Program-made: the position numbers and the translations under genes
Origin: Verrucomicrobiales bacterium
GTDB lineage: Bacteria; Verrucomicrobiota; Verrucomicrobiia; Limisphaerales; Palsa-1400
Reading direction: 5' to 3'
Assembly: GCA_003140095.1 (NCBI GenBank)
Contig: PLIU01000282.1
Coordinates: 1-40,352 of the forward strand
Length of the DNA stretch: 40,352 nt
In this document: piece by piece, positions 6,536 to 14,219 of the stretch
How positions within the stretch are numbered: the stretch's first letter is position 1
Layout: every line of letters starts with the position of its first letter
The notes under the pieces: generated by a model
Told to the model about the DNA's origin: nothing
What the model saw: only the letters and a program-made list of their open reading frames with translations
Database searches by the model: none

Positions 6536-9241
6536 ATGAAAGTGACCATTCGATTGCGTTACCATACGCATTTTGGGCAGACGCTTTTTCTGTGCGGCGA
6601 TCATCCTTGGTTTGGCGGCGGCCAGCCAGAGCGCGCGCTGCCTTTGCGTTATTTGAACGAGGAGTTCTGGGAAGTGGCGCTGGACCTGCCGGACAAGCCG
6701 CGGCCCAAAGCTCCGCTCAGTTATTATTTCCTGTTGCGCGATCCGGATGGCTCCGTGACGGAAGATTTTGGCGGCGACCGAAAACTTGATCTGGCCACCC
6801 TGGCCCGCGGCCACACCTTGATCATCGATTCATGGAACGACCTGGGCGCGGTCGAAAACATTTTCTTCACCGAACCGTTTAAAAAGGTTTTGCTGCGGAC
6901 GGAAGAAAAGGGCGTCCGCGCCGAGCCGCTGGTCAACGCCACGCATGGGTTCCATGTCAAAGCGCCGTTACTGCCGAAAGGACAGACGATCTGCCTGCTG
7001 GGCGGCGCCCTGCCACTGGGCGATTGGAACCAGGCCGCGCCGATCTTGTTGCGCCGCTGCCCGGCGAACGGAGGCTTCGGTGTTCAACTCGTTCTTGCGC
7101 GGGAAACATTTCCTGTCGCTTACAAATATGGCGTCTATGATCTCGAACGAAACGTGTTTGTCCGCTATGAGGACGGCGCCAATCGCGCGCTGGCGGAAGC
7201 CGCTCCGCCGGGCGGGCGCGTGATGGTCAACGACGGTTTTGCCCGCCTGCCGTGGGCGCCGTGGCGCGGCGCGGGCGTGGCCATCCCGGTCTTCAGCCTG
7301 CGCAGCGAACAGAGCTTCGGCGTGGGTGAATTTCTGGATTTGCCCCTGCTGGCGAATTGGGCGCGCCGCGCCGGACTCAAGCTGATACAAATTCTGCCGG
7401 TCAACGATACCAGCGCCACGCACACCTGGATGGACTCCTATCCCTACGCCGCAATTTCCGCTTTCGCTCTGCATCCGCTCTATCTGAATCTGGACCGTGT
7501 GGCCGGCAGCGAAAACGGGGCTTTGCTCGAAAGCGTGGCCCGCCAGCGCCAGCAACTCAACGCGCTGGAAACGGTGGATTATGAAGCGGTGATGAAGGCC
7601 AAGCTGGACTTTGTGCGGAAGATTTTTCCAGCGCAACGAGAGAAAACATTGGCCAGCGCCGAGTATCGCGATTTTTGCGCGCGCAACCAACATTGGCTCG
7701 AACCATACTCGGCCTTTTGTTTCTTGCGCGACAAGTTCGGGACGGCGGATTTCAACCAATGGCCCGAACATCATGTCTATAGCGCGCAAGAGATGCGCGC
7801 GTTGGCCGCGGGTGATGCCGCCGCGCGCGAGGAGATGGCTCTGCATGACTTCATCCAATTTCATTTGCATCTCCAGCTGCGCGCGGCGGCCGATGAAGTG
7901 CAGGCCCAGGGCTTGATCTTGAAGGGCGACATCGCTATTGGCGTCCATCCTCATGGCGCGGATGTCTGGCAGCAGCCGGCCTTATTTCACTCCGACATGC
8001 AGGCGGGCGCGCCGCCGGACGCCTTCGCGGCCAAAGGGCAGAATTGGGGCTTTCCCACTTACCATTGGCCGCGCATGAAGCAGGACGGCTTCGATTGGTG
8101 GAAGCGGCGCCTGGCCCAGATGAGTTGTTATTTCGGCGCCTTTCGCATCGACCACATTCTGGGTTTCTTTCGCATCTGGAGCATTCCGCGCCACGCCGTC
8201 GAAGGCATCCTCGGTTATTTTGTGCCCGCCATACCGGCGCAAATCGGCGAATTCGTCGCGCGCGGCATCGCGTTTGACTACGAACGATTCGCCCGCCCGT
8301 TCATCAACGACGCCGTGTTAGAGGATGTATTTGGCGACCGCGCCGAGGGCGTCAAGCGCCAATTCCTGAATCCGGCCTTGCGCGGAACGTATTCGCTCAA
8401 GCCGGAATTCGCGTCGCAACGGGACGTGGAAAGACACTTTGCGTTGTTGGAAGAGGGGAAGGGCGACGCGCGGCTGAAGGTGGGTCTCTTTGATTTGATC
8501 AGCAACGTGCTGCTCATTGAGGTTTCGGGCAGCGCGGGAGCGGCATTTCATTTTCGGCTGGGCATGGAGCAAACGGCTTCGTTCCGTCAATTGGATCCGC
8601 AAACGCAGGCGCGGCTGAGGGACCTGTACGTGGATTATTTTTTCCGGCGGCAGGACGCTTGTTGGAGGCGCGAGGCGCTGGAGAAATTGCCGGCGCTCAA
8701 ACGCGTGACGAACATGCTCATTTGCGGCGAAGATTTGGGGATGGTCCCGGCCTGCGTGCCGGAGGTGATGAAAGAACTTGGCCTGTTGGGCCTGGAAATT
8801 CAGCGCATGCCCAAGGCGTTGAACATGGATTTTTCCCGTCCGGCGGACGCGCCTTATCTCAGCGTGGTGACGCCCGGGACGCATGACATGAGCACGCTGC
8901 GCGGCTGGTGGCTGGAGGACAAGAACGTCACGCAAAAATTCTTCAATCAGGAACTGCGGCATTCCAATCCGGCGCCGTCGTCATGCGAGCCGTGGGTCAA
9001 TCGGGAAATCGTCCGCCAGCATCTGGATTCGCCGGCGATGTGGAGCATTTTTCAATTGCAGGATTTGCTGGGCATGGATGAAGTGCTGCGCCGCCCCGAT
9101 GTGGAGGCGGAGCGCATCAACGTGCCGGCCCTGGCCAATTACTACTGGCGTTACCGCATGCATCTGCCGTTGGAGGCATTGGGCCGGGCGGAGGATTTTA
9201 CCCGGCTGGTGGAAAGTCTGCTCCGCCAGAGCGGGCGTTGA
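6536..9241 (+). CDS. malQ: 4-alpha-glucanotransferase with two N-terminal starch-binding domains (DPE2-like)
   Basis: 901 residues, glycoside hydrolase family 77 (amylomaltase). It moves glucan chains between maltodextrins in glycogen or maltose metabolism. Residues 1-105 and about 130-235 are two CBM20-like domains (LRYHTHFGQTLFLCGDHP; GQTICLLGGALPLGDWN), an arrangement best known from plant DPE2. The catalytic part follows: nucleophile Asp539 in FRIDHILGFFRIW, acid/base Glu732 in ICGEDLGMVP, and Asp784 in TPGTHDMSTLRGWW. The large spacing between the first two catalytic residues (193) is the DPE2-type insertion. No signal peptide, so cytoplasmic. No other glycogen gene is adjacent. The start ATG at 6536 gives the expected N-terminus, though no Shine-Dalgarno site is evident. 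Confidence 0.95.
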   Translation: MKVTIRLRYHTHFGQTLFLCGDHPWFGGGQPERALPLRYLNEEFWEVALDLPDKPRPKAPLSYYFLLRDPDGSVTEDFGGDRKLDLATLARGHTLIIDSWNDLGAVENIFFTEPFKKVLLRTEEKGVRAEPLVNATHGFHVKAPLLPKGQTICLLGGALPLGDWNQAAPILLRRCPANGGFGVQLVLARETFPVAYKYGVYDLERNVFVRYEDGANRALAEAAPPGGRVMVNDGFARLPWAPWRGAGVAIPVFSLRSEQSFGVGEFLDLPLLANWARRAGLKLIQILPVNDTSATHTWMDSYPYAAISAFALHPLYLNLDRVAGSENGALLESVARQRQQLNALETVDYEAVMKAKLDFVRKIFPAQREKTLASAEYRDFCARNQHWLEPYSAFCFLRDKFGTADFNQWPEHHVYSAQEMRALAAGDAAAREEMALHDFIQFHLHLQLRAAADEVQAQGLILKGDIAIGVHPHGADVWQQPALFHSDMQAGAPPDAFAAKGQNWGFPTYHWPRMKQDGFDWWKRRLAQMSCYFGAFRIDHILGFFRIWSIPRHAVEGILGYFVPAIPAQIGEFVARGIAFDYERFARPFINDAVLEDVFGDRAEGVKRQFLNPALRGTYSLKPEFASQRDVERHFALLEEGKGDARLKVGLFDLISNVLLIEVSGSAGAAFHFRLGMEQTASFRQLDPQTQARLRDLYVDYFFRRQDACWRREALEKLPALKRVTNMLICGEDLGMVPACVPEVMKELGLLGLEIQRMPKALNMDFSRPADAPYLSVVTPGTHDMSTLRGWWLEDKNVTQKFFNQELRHSNPAPSSCEPWVNREIVRQHLDSPAMWSIFQLQDLLGMDEVLRRPDVEAERINVPALANYYWRYRMHLPLEALGRAEDFTRLVESLLRQSGR

Positions 9242-9728
9242 CGCGCGGGAGGCCTGTTTCCCTTGTGGCTGAGCGGCTGGCGTTCCTGGGGCGCGCTTCG
9301 CGACGGCGGAAGCTTTAGCGAAGGCAGGTCGCCGCCCAAATCCTCAACCGAAATGGCCCCGCCTTTTTTTGGCCGATTCCTCGAAATTCCTCGAAAATTT
9401 TGGAATACCCGGAAATCTCGAAATTCCTCGAACATCCTAATTTTGGAAAACCCGAAAATAAGCGGAATTATCCATCAATGCCCCTATGTCGGCATATCCC
9501 TGTAAATGCCTTCAACCTATACCAACATAACACATTACGCCAGCCGCTGCAAGGCTTATTTTGAACCATAAATTGAAAAAAGCCTTACTTTAAATATAAA
9601 TAAATGTTTCTCTTGCTCTTTCGCGGCCGTCCTGACAATGTTGGGATGTTCGAACGAATCCCGACCACGGTCACGGCGTAAAATCCTCCCAGGCGGAATA
9701 TCAATTCCGGTCTCATCCTCCTTGTCGG
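9242..9728. other. Intergenic stretch with short repeats
   Basis: No gene was seen. TCGAAATTCCTCGAA occurs at 9381-9395 and again at 9418-9432, both followed by ATTTTGGAA at different spacing. An inverted pair AAGGCTT/AAGCCTT spans 9551-9586. An imperfect 20-bp palindrome centred on GTTCGAAC lies at 9643-9662. Composition becomes AT-rich just before the RHS fragment. Confidence 0.6.
9573..9600 (+). promoter_or_regulatory. Possible sigma-70-type promoter before RHS fragment 1
   Basis: TTGAAA and TATAAA separated by 16 bases in an AT-rich patch, about 135 bases before the first RHS codon. Suggestive only. Confidence 0.35.
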
Positions 9729-10880
9729 GTGTCGATGACTAGCCTGAGCACCGCCCCCAGCGGTTCACAATTGCAACTGGCCTTCACTTATGATTACATG
9801 GGCCGGCGGATACAGAAGCTTGTTTCCACGAACAACGGCAGCTACTTCGGAGAATACACCAACAAGTACGCCTATGACGGCTGGAACTGCCTTGCGATTC
9901 TTAATCCTTCCCTGGTCCTGAGCAATTCCTTCCTGTGGGGCTTGGACCAGAGCGGGAGCGTGCAGGGACCGGGCGGCGTAGGCGGGCTAATCAAGGTGAT
10001 CTATTACGGAGCCGCCAAAACGAACTGTTTTGTCGCCTACGATGGCAACGGCAATGTCAGCGCCCTTGTCAACGCTGCTAGCGGCGTGACCGTTGCCAAC
10101 TACGAGGACGGCCCCTTCGGTAAACTTCTCCAAGCCAGCGGCCCAATGGCTAGAATGAATCCACTGCGTTTCTCAACCAAATATGACGATGACGAGAGCG
10201 ATTTCCTTTATTTTGGCTACAGGTGCTACGATCCTAATACAGGACGATGGTTAAGCAAAGACCCTTCTGGCGAGCAAGGCGGGTTGAATCTGTACGTAAT
10301 GACAGCTAACGAATCAGTAAACCTGACTGATGCACTGGGGTTGGATTGCATTCACCATTTATACGGGGGAGGAGATGGCGACAATGATCCTGGACTCCAT
10401 TTTTGTGGTCCTTCTAGCCCGCCAGGGACACCCAAGCCGACCGATCCACCTGGTTATAATCCTGTTCCGGTGTACGCCCCTCTCGATGCTGGAAAACCAT
10501 GCTGCACTTCGCCGGCGTTGCTAAAGCGCGCTGCGAGAGTAGATCCTTCTCCAGTTCAAGGGCAAACCACGAAGGGGTGCGTTAATTGGAGAATTGTAAT
10601 GGCCCTTAGCCTCATAATAGAAAATCCCTATAAGGACTTGGAAATATATTGGACTACGTGTTGGAGAATTGACAAAACCTCCGGTGTGATACCAACCTGC
10701 TCGGACAGAGCAACTTGCGTTTTTCCGACCAGAACGTGTGGCTCGGTAGGAGGTCCTTACGTAACTACTACTAGGGTTTTCTGGCTCTCATGCGAACGTG
10801 GGGTGTGGAAAGTAAAGAAAATTGTCGTTTCTGGTGGATATACTTGGGACAGATCAACATGGTCTTTCAAAACAAATTAG
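9729..10880 (+). CDS. Truncated RHS protein with distinct C-terminal tip (orphan module 1)
   Basis: 383 residues from GTG 9729; homology to the second RHS gene begins at the ATG at 9735. The first 200 residues are the last part of an RHS/YD core. They include YDYMGRRIQKLVSTNNG, YDGNGNVSALVNAASGVTVANYE and the hallmark end FRFSTKYDDDESDFLYFGYR...YDPNTGRWLSKDP. After GLNLYVMTANESVN the sequence changes to an unrelated Cys-rich tip of about 170 residues (CCTSPALLKRAARV, WTTCWRID, TCVFPTRTCG) with no recognised toxin motif. Signal peptide, encapsulation domain and most repeats are missing, so this is an orphan tip module rather than a full gene. It overlaps the next gene by 22 bases. Confidence 0.8.
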   Translation: MSMTSLSTAPSGSQLQLAFTYDYMGRRIQKLVSTNNGSYFGEYTNKYAYDGWNCLAILNPSLVLSNSFLWGLDQSGSVQGPGGVGGLIKVIYYGAAKTNCFVAYDGNGNVSALVNAASGVTVANYEDGPFGKLLQASGPMARMNPLRFSTKYDDDESDFLYFGYRCYDPNTGRWLSKDPSGEQGGLNLYVMTANESVNLTDALGLDCIHHLYGGGDGDNDPGLHFCGPSSPPGTPKPTDPPGYNPVPVYAPLDAGKPCCTSPALLKRAARVDPSPVQGQTTKGCVNWRIVMALSLIIENPYKDLEIYWTTCWRIDKTSGVIPTCSDRATCVFPTRTCGSVGGPYVTTTRVFWLSCERGVWKVKKIVVSGGYTWDRSTWSFKTN

Positions 10881-11337
10881 CTTGCGTTTGCTTAGGCATA
10901 ATGGCCACATTGCCAGGTTGCGGGCGGAATGCGCATAGCAACGACAATTCCGACAAATTGAATTGTCAAAAACAAATCCGTAGTGCAGCTTATTGTGTAT
11001 TTCAATTTCGTTCCGATCACAATGGGGCATTTCCAGATACGCTAGAGGATGCAGTCAAGCTAGAGGCTGGCGTACAAATGGCGAGACTTATAACTAAGTG
11101 CCCCACGAAGGGACTACGGCACGGTACATTTATATTAATTGGTCTCGTTGGTTTCCCGATGGCATTGTACCTAAGGATTATCCATTGTTATACGAATCAG
11201 AAAGTCACCAACACGGAGAGGGAGTTAACATCGCGCTCATGGATGGTTCGGCTGTGTGGGATCCCAAGTGTCGATGGATTGACGACTTTATCAATAAGCA
11301 TGGTCAATATCAACTGGAGACTCCAAAACAGCCGTAG
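10859..11337 (+). pseudogene. H-X9-DG lipoprotein in immunity position, frameshifted
   Basis: The ATG at 10859 lies inside the end of the RHS fragment. It encodes a lipoprotein signal (LACVCLGIMATLPGC) and then CQKQIRSAAYCVFQFRSDHN, like the start of the pilin-like domain of H-X9-DG proteins. Near 11096-11104 the homologous reading moves to another frame, giving TARYIYINWSRWFPDG and ending HGEGVNIALMDGSAVW. That is an exact His-x9-Asp-Gly signature, with a stop at 11337. One base lost there would explain it. The usual prepilin FTLIEL motif is absent and replaced by the lipobox. Overlap with the toxin-tip gene suggests coupled translation and an immunity or partner role, which is inference. 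A sequencing error could mimic the frameshift. Confidence 0.65.
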
Positions 11338-11390
11338 GGGTCGTACTTAAACAGAGCCATCAGGGTCAGGTTTTAACATTTAACATTTGA
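11337..11390. repeat. GGGGTC-type repeat pair at RHS module boundary
   Basis: GGGGTCGTACTTAAAC at 11337 and AGGGTCAGGTTTTAACATTT at 11362 continuing TAACATTTGA to 11390. They resemble the repeats at 13711 and 13928. The second RHS reading frame begins exactly at the end of this repeat. Confidence 0.65.
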
Positions 11391-13336
11391 GATCGGCGAA
11401 TCATTTTCTCGGCACCGCTTCGCCGCTGGTTTTGATTTCCGACTGGACCAATGTGGCCAGCTATTCGTATCTTGCAAATTCACCGCTGGTGGGGCAAATT
11501 ACGTTCAAGTCGAACTCGTTTACCGCCATGACGACAACAAAACAATACGATCTCCTCAATCGGTTGGCCTCCATTTCGTCCACGCCGTCCAATGCCATCA
11601 CATACCAGTACAACGTGGTCAACCAGCGCACCATGAACCAGCTCTGGGATGGGAGTTATTGGCGGTATGGGTATGACCCGCTCGGCCAGGTGATTTTTGG
11701 AAGCAAGTTCTGGGTGGACGAGACCCCGGTGGCGGGCCAGCAGTTCGACTACGCCTTCGACACAATCGGGAATCGAACCCAGACGGAGGCGGGCGGTGAC
11801 CAGAACGGGGCGAATTTGCGCGTGGCCGCTTACACGAACAACACGCTCAACCAAATCACCAGCCGGGGCGTTCCGGCGGCGGTGGACGTGATGGGGGACG
11901 GGCTGGCGACCAATGGCGTAACGGTCAACGGTCTGACGGCGTATCGTAAGAATGAGTATTTCCGGCAGCAGTTGAGCGTGACCAACACGTCGCCGGTGTG
12001 GGACAGCGTCACCGTTGCGGCAACAGGTCAGACGAGTGTCACAGGGCATATCTATGTGGCGCAAGCCCCGGAGAATTACACCTACGACGCCGACGGCAAC
12101 CTCTTGAGCGACGGCCGATGGACCAACACCTGGGATGCCGAGAACCGCCTCCTTTCAATGACCAGCCTGAGCACCGCCCCCAGCGGTTCACAATTGCAAC
12201 TGGCTTTCGCCTATGATTATCAGAGTCGGCGGATACAGAAGCTTGTATCAACGAACAACGGCACCTACGTCGGCGAATACACCAACAAGTACGCCTATGA
12301 CGCCTGGAACTGCCTTGCGATTCTTAATCCTTCCCTGGTCCTGAGCAATTCCTTCCTGTGGGGCTCAGACCTGAGTGGCAGCCTGCAAGGAGCCGGGGGC
12401 GTCGGCGGGTTGATCAAAGTCTCTTATTATGGGCCGGCCACGACGAACTGTTTTGTCGCCTACGATGGCAACGGAAATGTCAGCGCTTTGATCAACGCCT
12501 CGAATGGCGTGACCGTTGCCAACTACGACTACGGCGCCTTTGGCGAAGTCATCCGCATGTCGGGCCCAATGGCCAAGCTAAATCCGTTCCGGTTTTCCAC
12601 CAAATACGACGACGACGAAACTGATTTCCTTTACTACGGCTACAGATATTACAATGCTTCCACCGGAAGGTGGCCATCCAAAGACCCCATCGGCGAACAA
12701 GGTGGCCTGAATTTGTATAGTTTTGTCGATAATAATTCGATAAATAACTCTGACGTTTTAGGAGAAATTTTATTTGAGTTCGTCGTTATTACGAATAACG
12801 GAGGGGCGCATGGAAGGGGAAACATGTCTGGTCAATGGGGTTCGCCAGGTTCATTTTTTACTGGGTCGAGTTCGATACAGCTAACATCAGCATCAACCAC
12901 GGTCACAGGAAAGGGACCCGTCAGAGGACATTGCTGTAACACGGTAATAAGCGATAAGGAAGCTTCAAATGGAAACGCAGGTTCTATTATAGCGTACATG
13001 GAGGACGCACCAAAAGGAACATACACTGTTACTTTGATCGCCAGCGGCAACGCAAGTGTGACATCAATACCGGCACATCAACCTGCAGCTAGCGTGGGTG
13101 CTACGGAAACATTCTATGACGAACCAAACAATAAGGTACAACTGACTGGAACGGTCGCATATCCTTCAGGACCTTTCACGTGGGCGAATTCTAAGACATT
13201 TACTGTAACTGTTGTTATACCTAAGAATAACGCTCGTGTTCAAATCGCACTATATAATTTAAGTATGCAGCTAAACCAATGTGGAAATGTAAGCGTGACT
13301 GCTACAGGCACCCTTACTGTTCGTACCTTCAAATGA
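11387..13336 (+). CDS. RHS-repeat protein, 5'-truncated, with beta-rich C-terminal tip (module 2)
   Basis: 649 residues from a TTG within the repeat at 11362-11390; real RHS homology starts near ISDWTNVASYSYLANSP. YD-type repeats follow (YRYG/YGYDPLGQVIFGSKF, FDTIGNRTQTEAGG, YTYDADGNLLSDGRWTN, WDAENRLLSM). Then comes a core nearly identical to module 1, ending FRFSTKYDDDETDFLYYGYR...GRWPSKDPIGEQGGLNLYSF. After the junction the tip is unrelated to module 1: about 190 residues, strand-rich and Ser/Thr-rich (SIQLTSASTTVTGKG, TFTVTVVIPKNNARVQIAL). It is coded in AT-richer DNA, as expected for a transferred tip. No toxin fold is recognised. No N-terminal export or encapsulation region is present. 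Its stop overlaps the next start (ATGA). Confidence 0.85.
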   Translation: MRSANHFLGTASPLVLISDWTNVASYSYLANSPLVGQITFKSNSFTAMTTTKQYDLLNRLASISSTPSNAITYQYNVVNQRTMNQLWDGSYWRYGYDPLGQVIFGSKFWVDETPVAGQQFDYAFDTIGNRTQTEAGGDQNGANLRVAAYTNNTLNQITSRGVPAAVDVMGDGLATNGVTVNGLTAYRKNEYFRQQLSVTNTSPVWDSVTVAATGQTSVTGHIYVAQAPENYTYDADGNLLSDGRWTNTWDAENRLLSMTSLSTAPSGSQLQLAFAYDYQSRRIQKLVSTNNGTYVGEYTNKYAYDAWNCLAILNPSLVLSNSFLWGSDLSGSLQGAGGVGGLIKVSYYGPATTNCFVAYDGNGNVSALINASNGVTVANYDYGAFGEVIRMSGPMAKLNPFRFSTKYDDDETDFLYYGYRYYNASTGRWPSKDPIGEQGGLNLYSFVDNNSINNSDVLGEILFEFVVITNNGGAHGRGNMSGQWGSPGSFFTGSSSIQLTSASTTVTGKGPVRGHCCNTVISDKEASNGNAGSIIAYMEDAPKGTYTVTLIASGNASVTSIPAHQPAASVGATETFYDEPNNKVQLTGTVAYPSGPFTWANSKTFTVTVVIPKNNARVQIALYNLSMQLNQCGNVSVTATGTLTVRTFK

Positions 13337-13698
13337 ATACAAAAAATAGCAATCATAGCTTTATGTTTTCTATAAATCTGAAACGGATCTTACATATTAA
13401 TTGGTGGCTTTGGGCGTGCCTTAGCATCCCACCTATTTTGTACCTTCTTTTCAATAGGGAACGGGATAAGGCTGGAGATTTCTCTTCTGCGTGGAATGAT
13501 TTGGTCAATTATGTAACTCGAAGTGATCTACATTTTCGTTACGCTTGGGGGGAAATACTGGTTCCCAGAATTCTTTTTCCATTAATTATCGGTTGGGTAA
13601 CGCAGTATTTTCTTATGTTGACTTGGAATTGTTGGAAACAGGAACGCAAAGAACGGCAAAATGCCCGGCTTCCTTCCGATGATGATGCCGAAACATAA
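13333..13698 (+). CDS. Small membrane protein, candidate immunity partner of RHS module 2
   Basis: 121 residues, family not recognised. The ATG at 13333 overlaps the RHS stop as ATGA, so translation is likely coupled. Two hydrophobic helices are visible: WWLWACLSIPPILYLLF and ILFPLIIGWVTQYFLMLTW. Between them is a polar loop (RERDKAGDFSSAWNDLV) and the tail is charged (KQERKERQNARLPSDDDAET). A two-helix inner-membrane protein directly after a toxin tip is the usual place for an immunity protein, often against a membrane-targeting toxin. This role is inferred from position only. Composition is AT-rich like the adjacent tip and unlike the RHS core. Confidence 0.65.
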   Translation: MNTKNSNHSFMFSINLKRILHINWWLWACLSIPPILYLLFNRERDKAGDFSSAWNDLVNYVTRSDLHFRYAWGEILVPRILFPLIIGWVTQYFLMLTWNCWKQERKERQNARLPSDDDAET

Positions 13699-13710
13699 AG
13701 GGTATTCAAT

Positions 13711-13728
13711 GGGGTCAAACTATAGTTT
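13711..13728. repeat. GGGGTC-type repeat (identical to 4494-4511)
   Basis: GGGGTCAAACTATAGTTT, an exact 18-bp match to the copy near 4500, placed 12 bases after the immunity-like gene. Confidence 0.75.
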
Positions 13729-13729
13729 T

Positions 13730-13899
13730 GATTCTGCTGAAAAACGTCCTCTTTTCAAAAAGGAGCGATTTTAGCGATCACCAAAACACTCCAGCAGCCC
13801 AGGAAACGTCGTCCATAAGCGATTCTGGAAAATCCTCCGCTTGACAGACTTCGTAATTTTTTTGCGGCTTTCAAAAGCAGGGGGTTTTTCAGCCGAATC
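13730..13899. mobile_element. 170-bp element with imperfect terminal inverted repeats
   Basis: The ends are GATTCTGCTGAAAAAC at 13730-13745 and the complement of GATTCGGCTGAAAAAC at 13884-13899. The similarity extends inward through CCT and TTTT for about 30 bases. The minus-strand frame inside reads RRIFQNRLWTTFPGLLECFGDR, which could be a transposase scrap, but this is uncertain. Probably a MITE or a deleted insertion sequence. Confidence 0.55.
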
Positions 13900-13927
13900 A
13901 GTTTTGTCAATTAAAGGTCGGGGCATT

Positions 13928-13957
13928 GGGGTCGCATCTAAACATTCTACATTTGAC
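13928..13957. repeat. GGGGTC-type repeat
   Basis: GGGGTCGCATCTAAACATTC then TACATTTGAC, resembling 11337-11390. Between here and 14219 no gene was seen; the stretch is a leaderless gap before the 3' end of the sedolisin gene. Confidence 0.6.
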
Positions 13958-14219
13958 GACAAAGGAAGCCGTGAGGGCAGCCATTAGGGAACAGAAACAA
14001 CGTTGTCCATCCGCTTTTTTAAAACGGTCCGCGAAATCCTTGCACCGTTCGGTAAGGTTTCCCCGTGAGTCAACGCGGTCCGTCCTTAATATCTAAGTCA
14101 ATAAGAAATAACGCCTCGCCCTGCGAATCTTGTTTTGAAAATAAAATATGAATGACCATCAACTCATCCTCAAGCCCAGACGATAACTGGTTTTGAAGTG
14201 ACTGGTAACAGTCTTTCCA

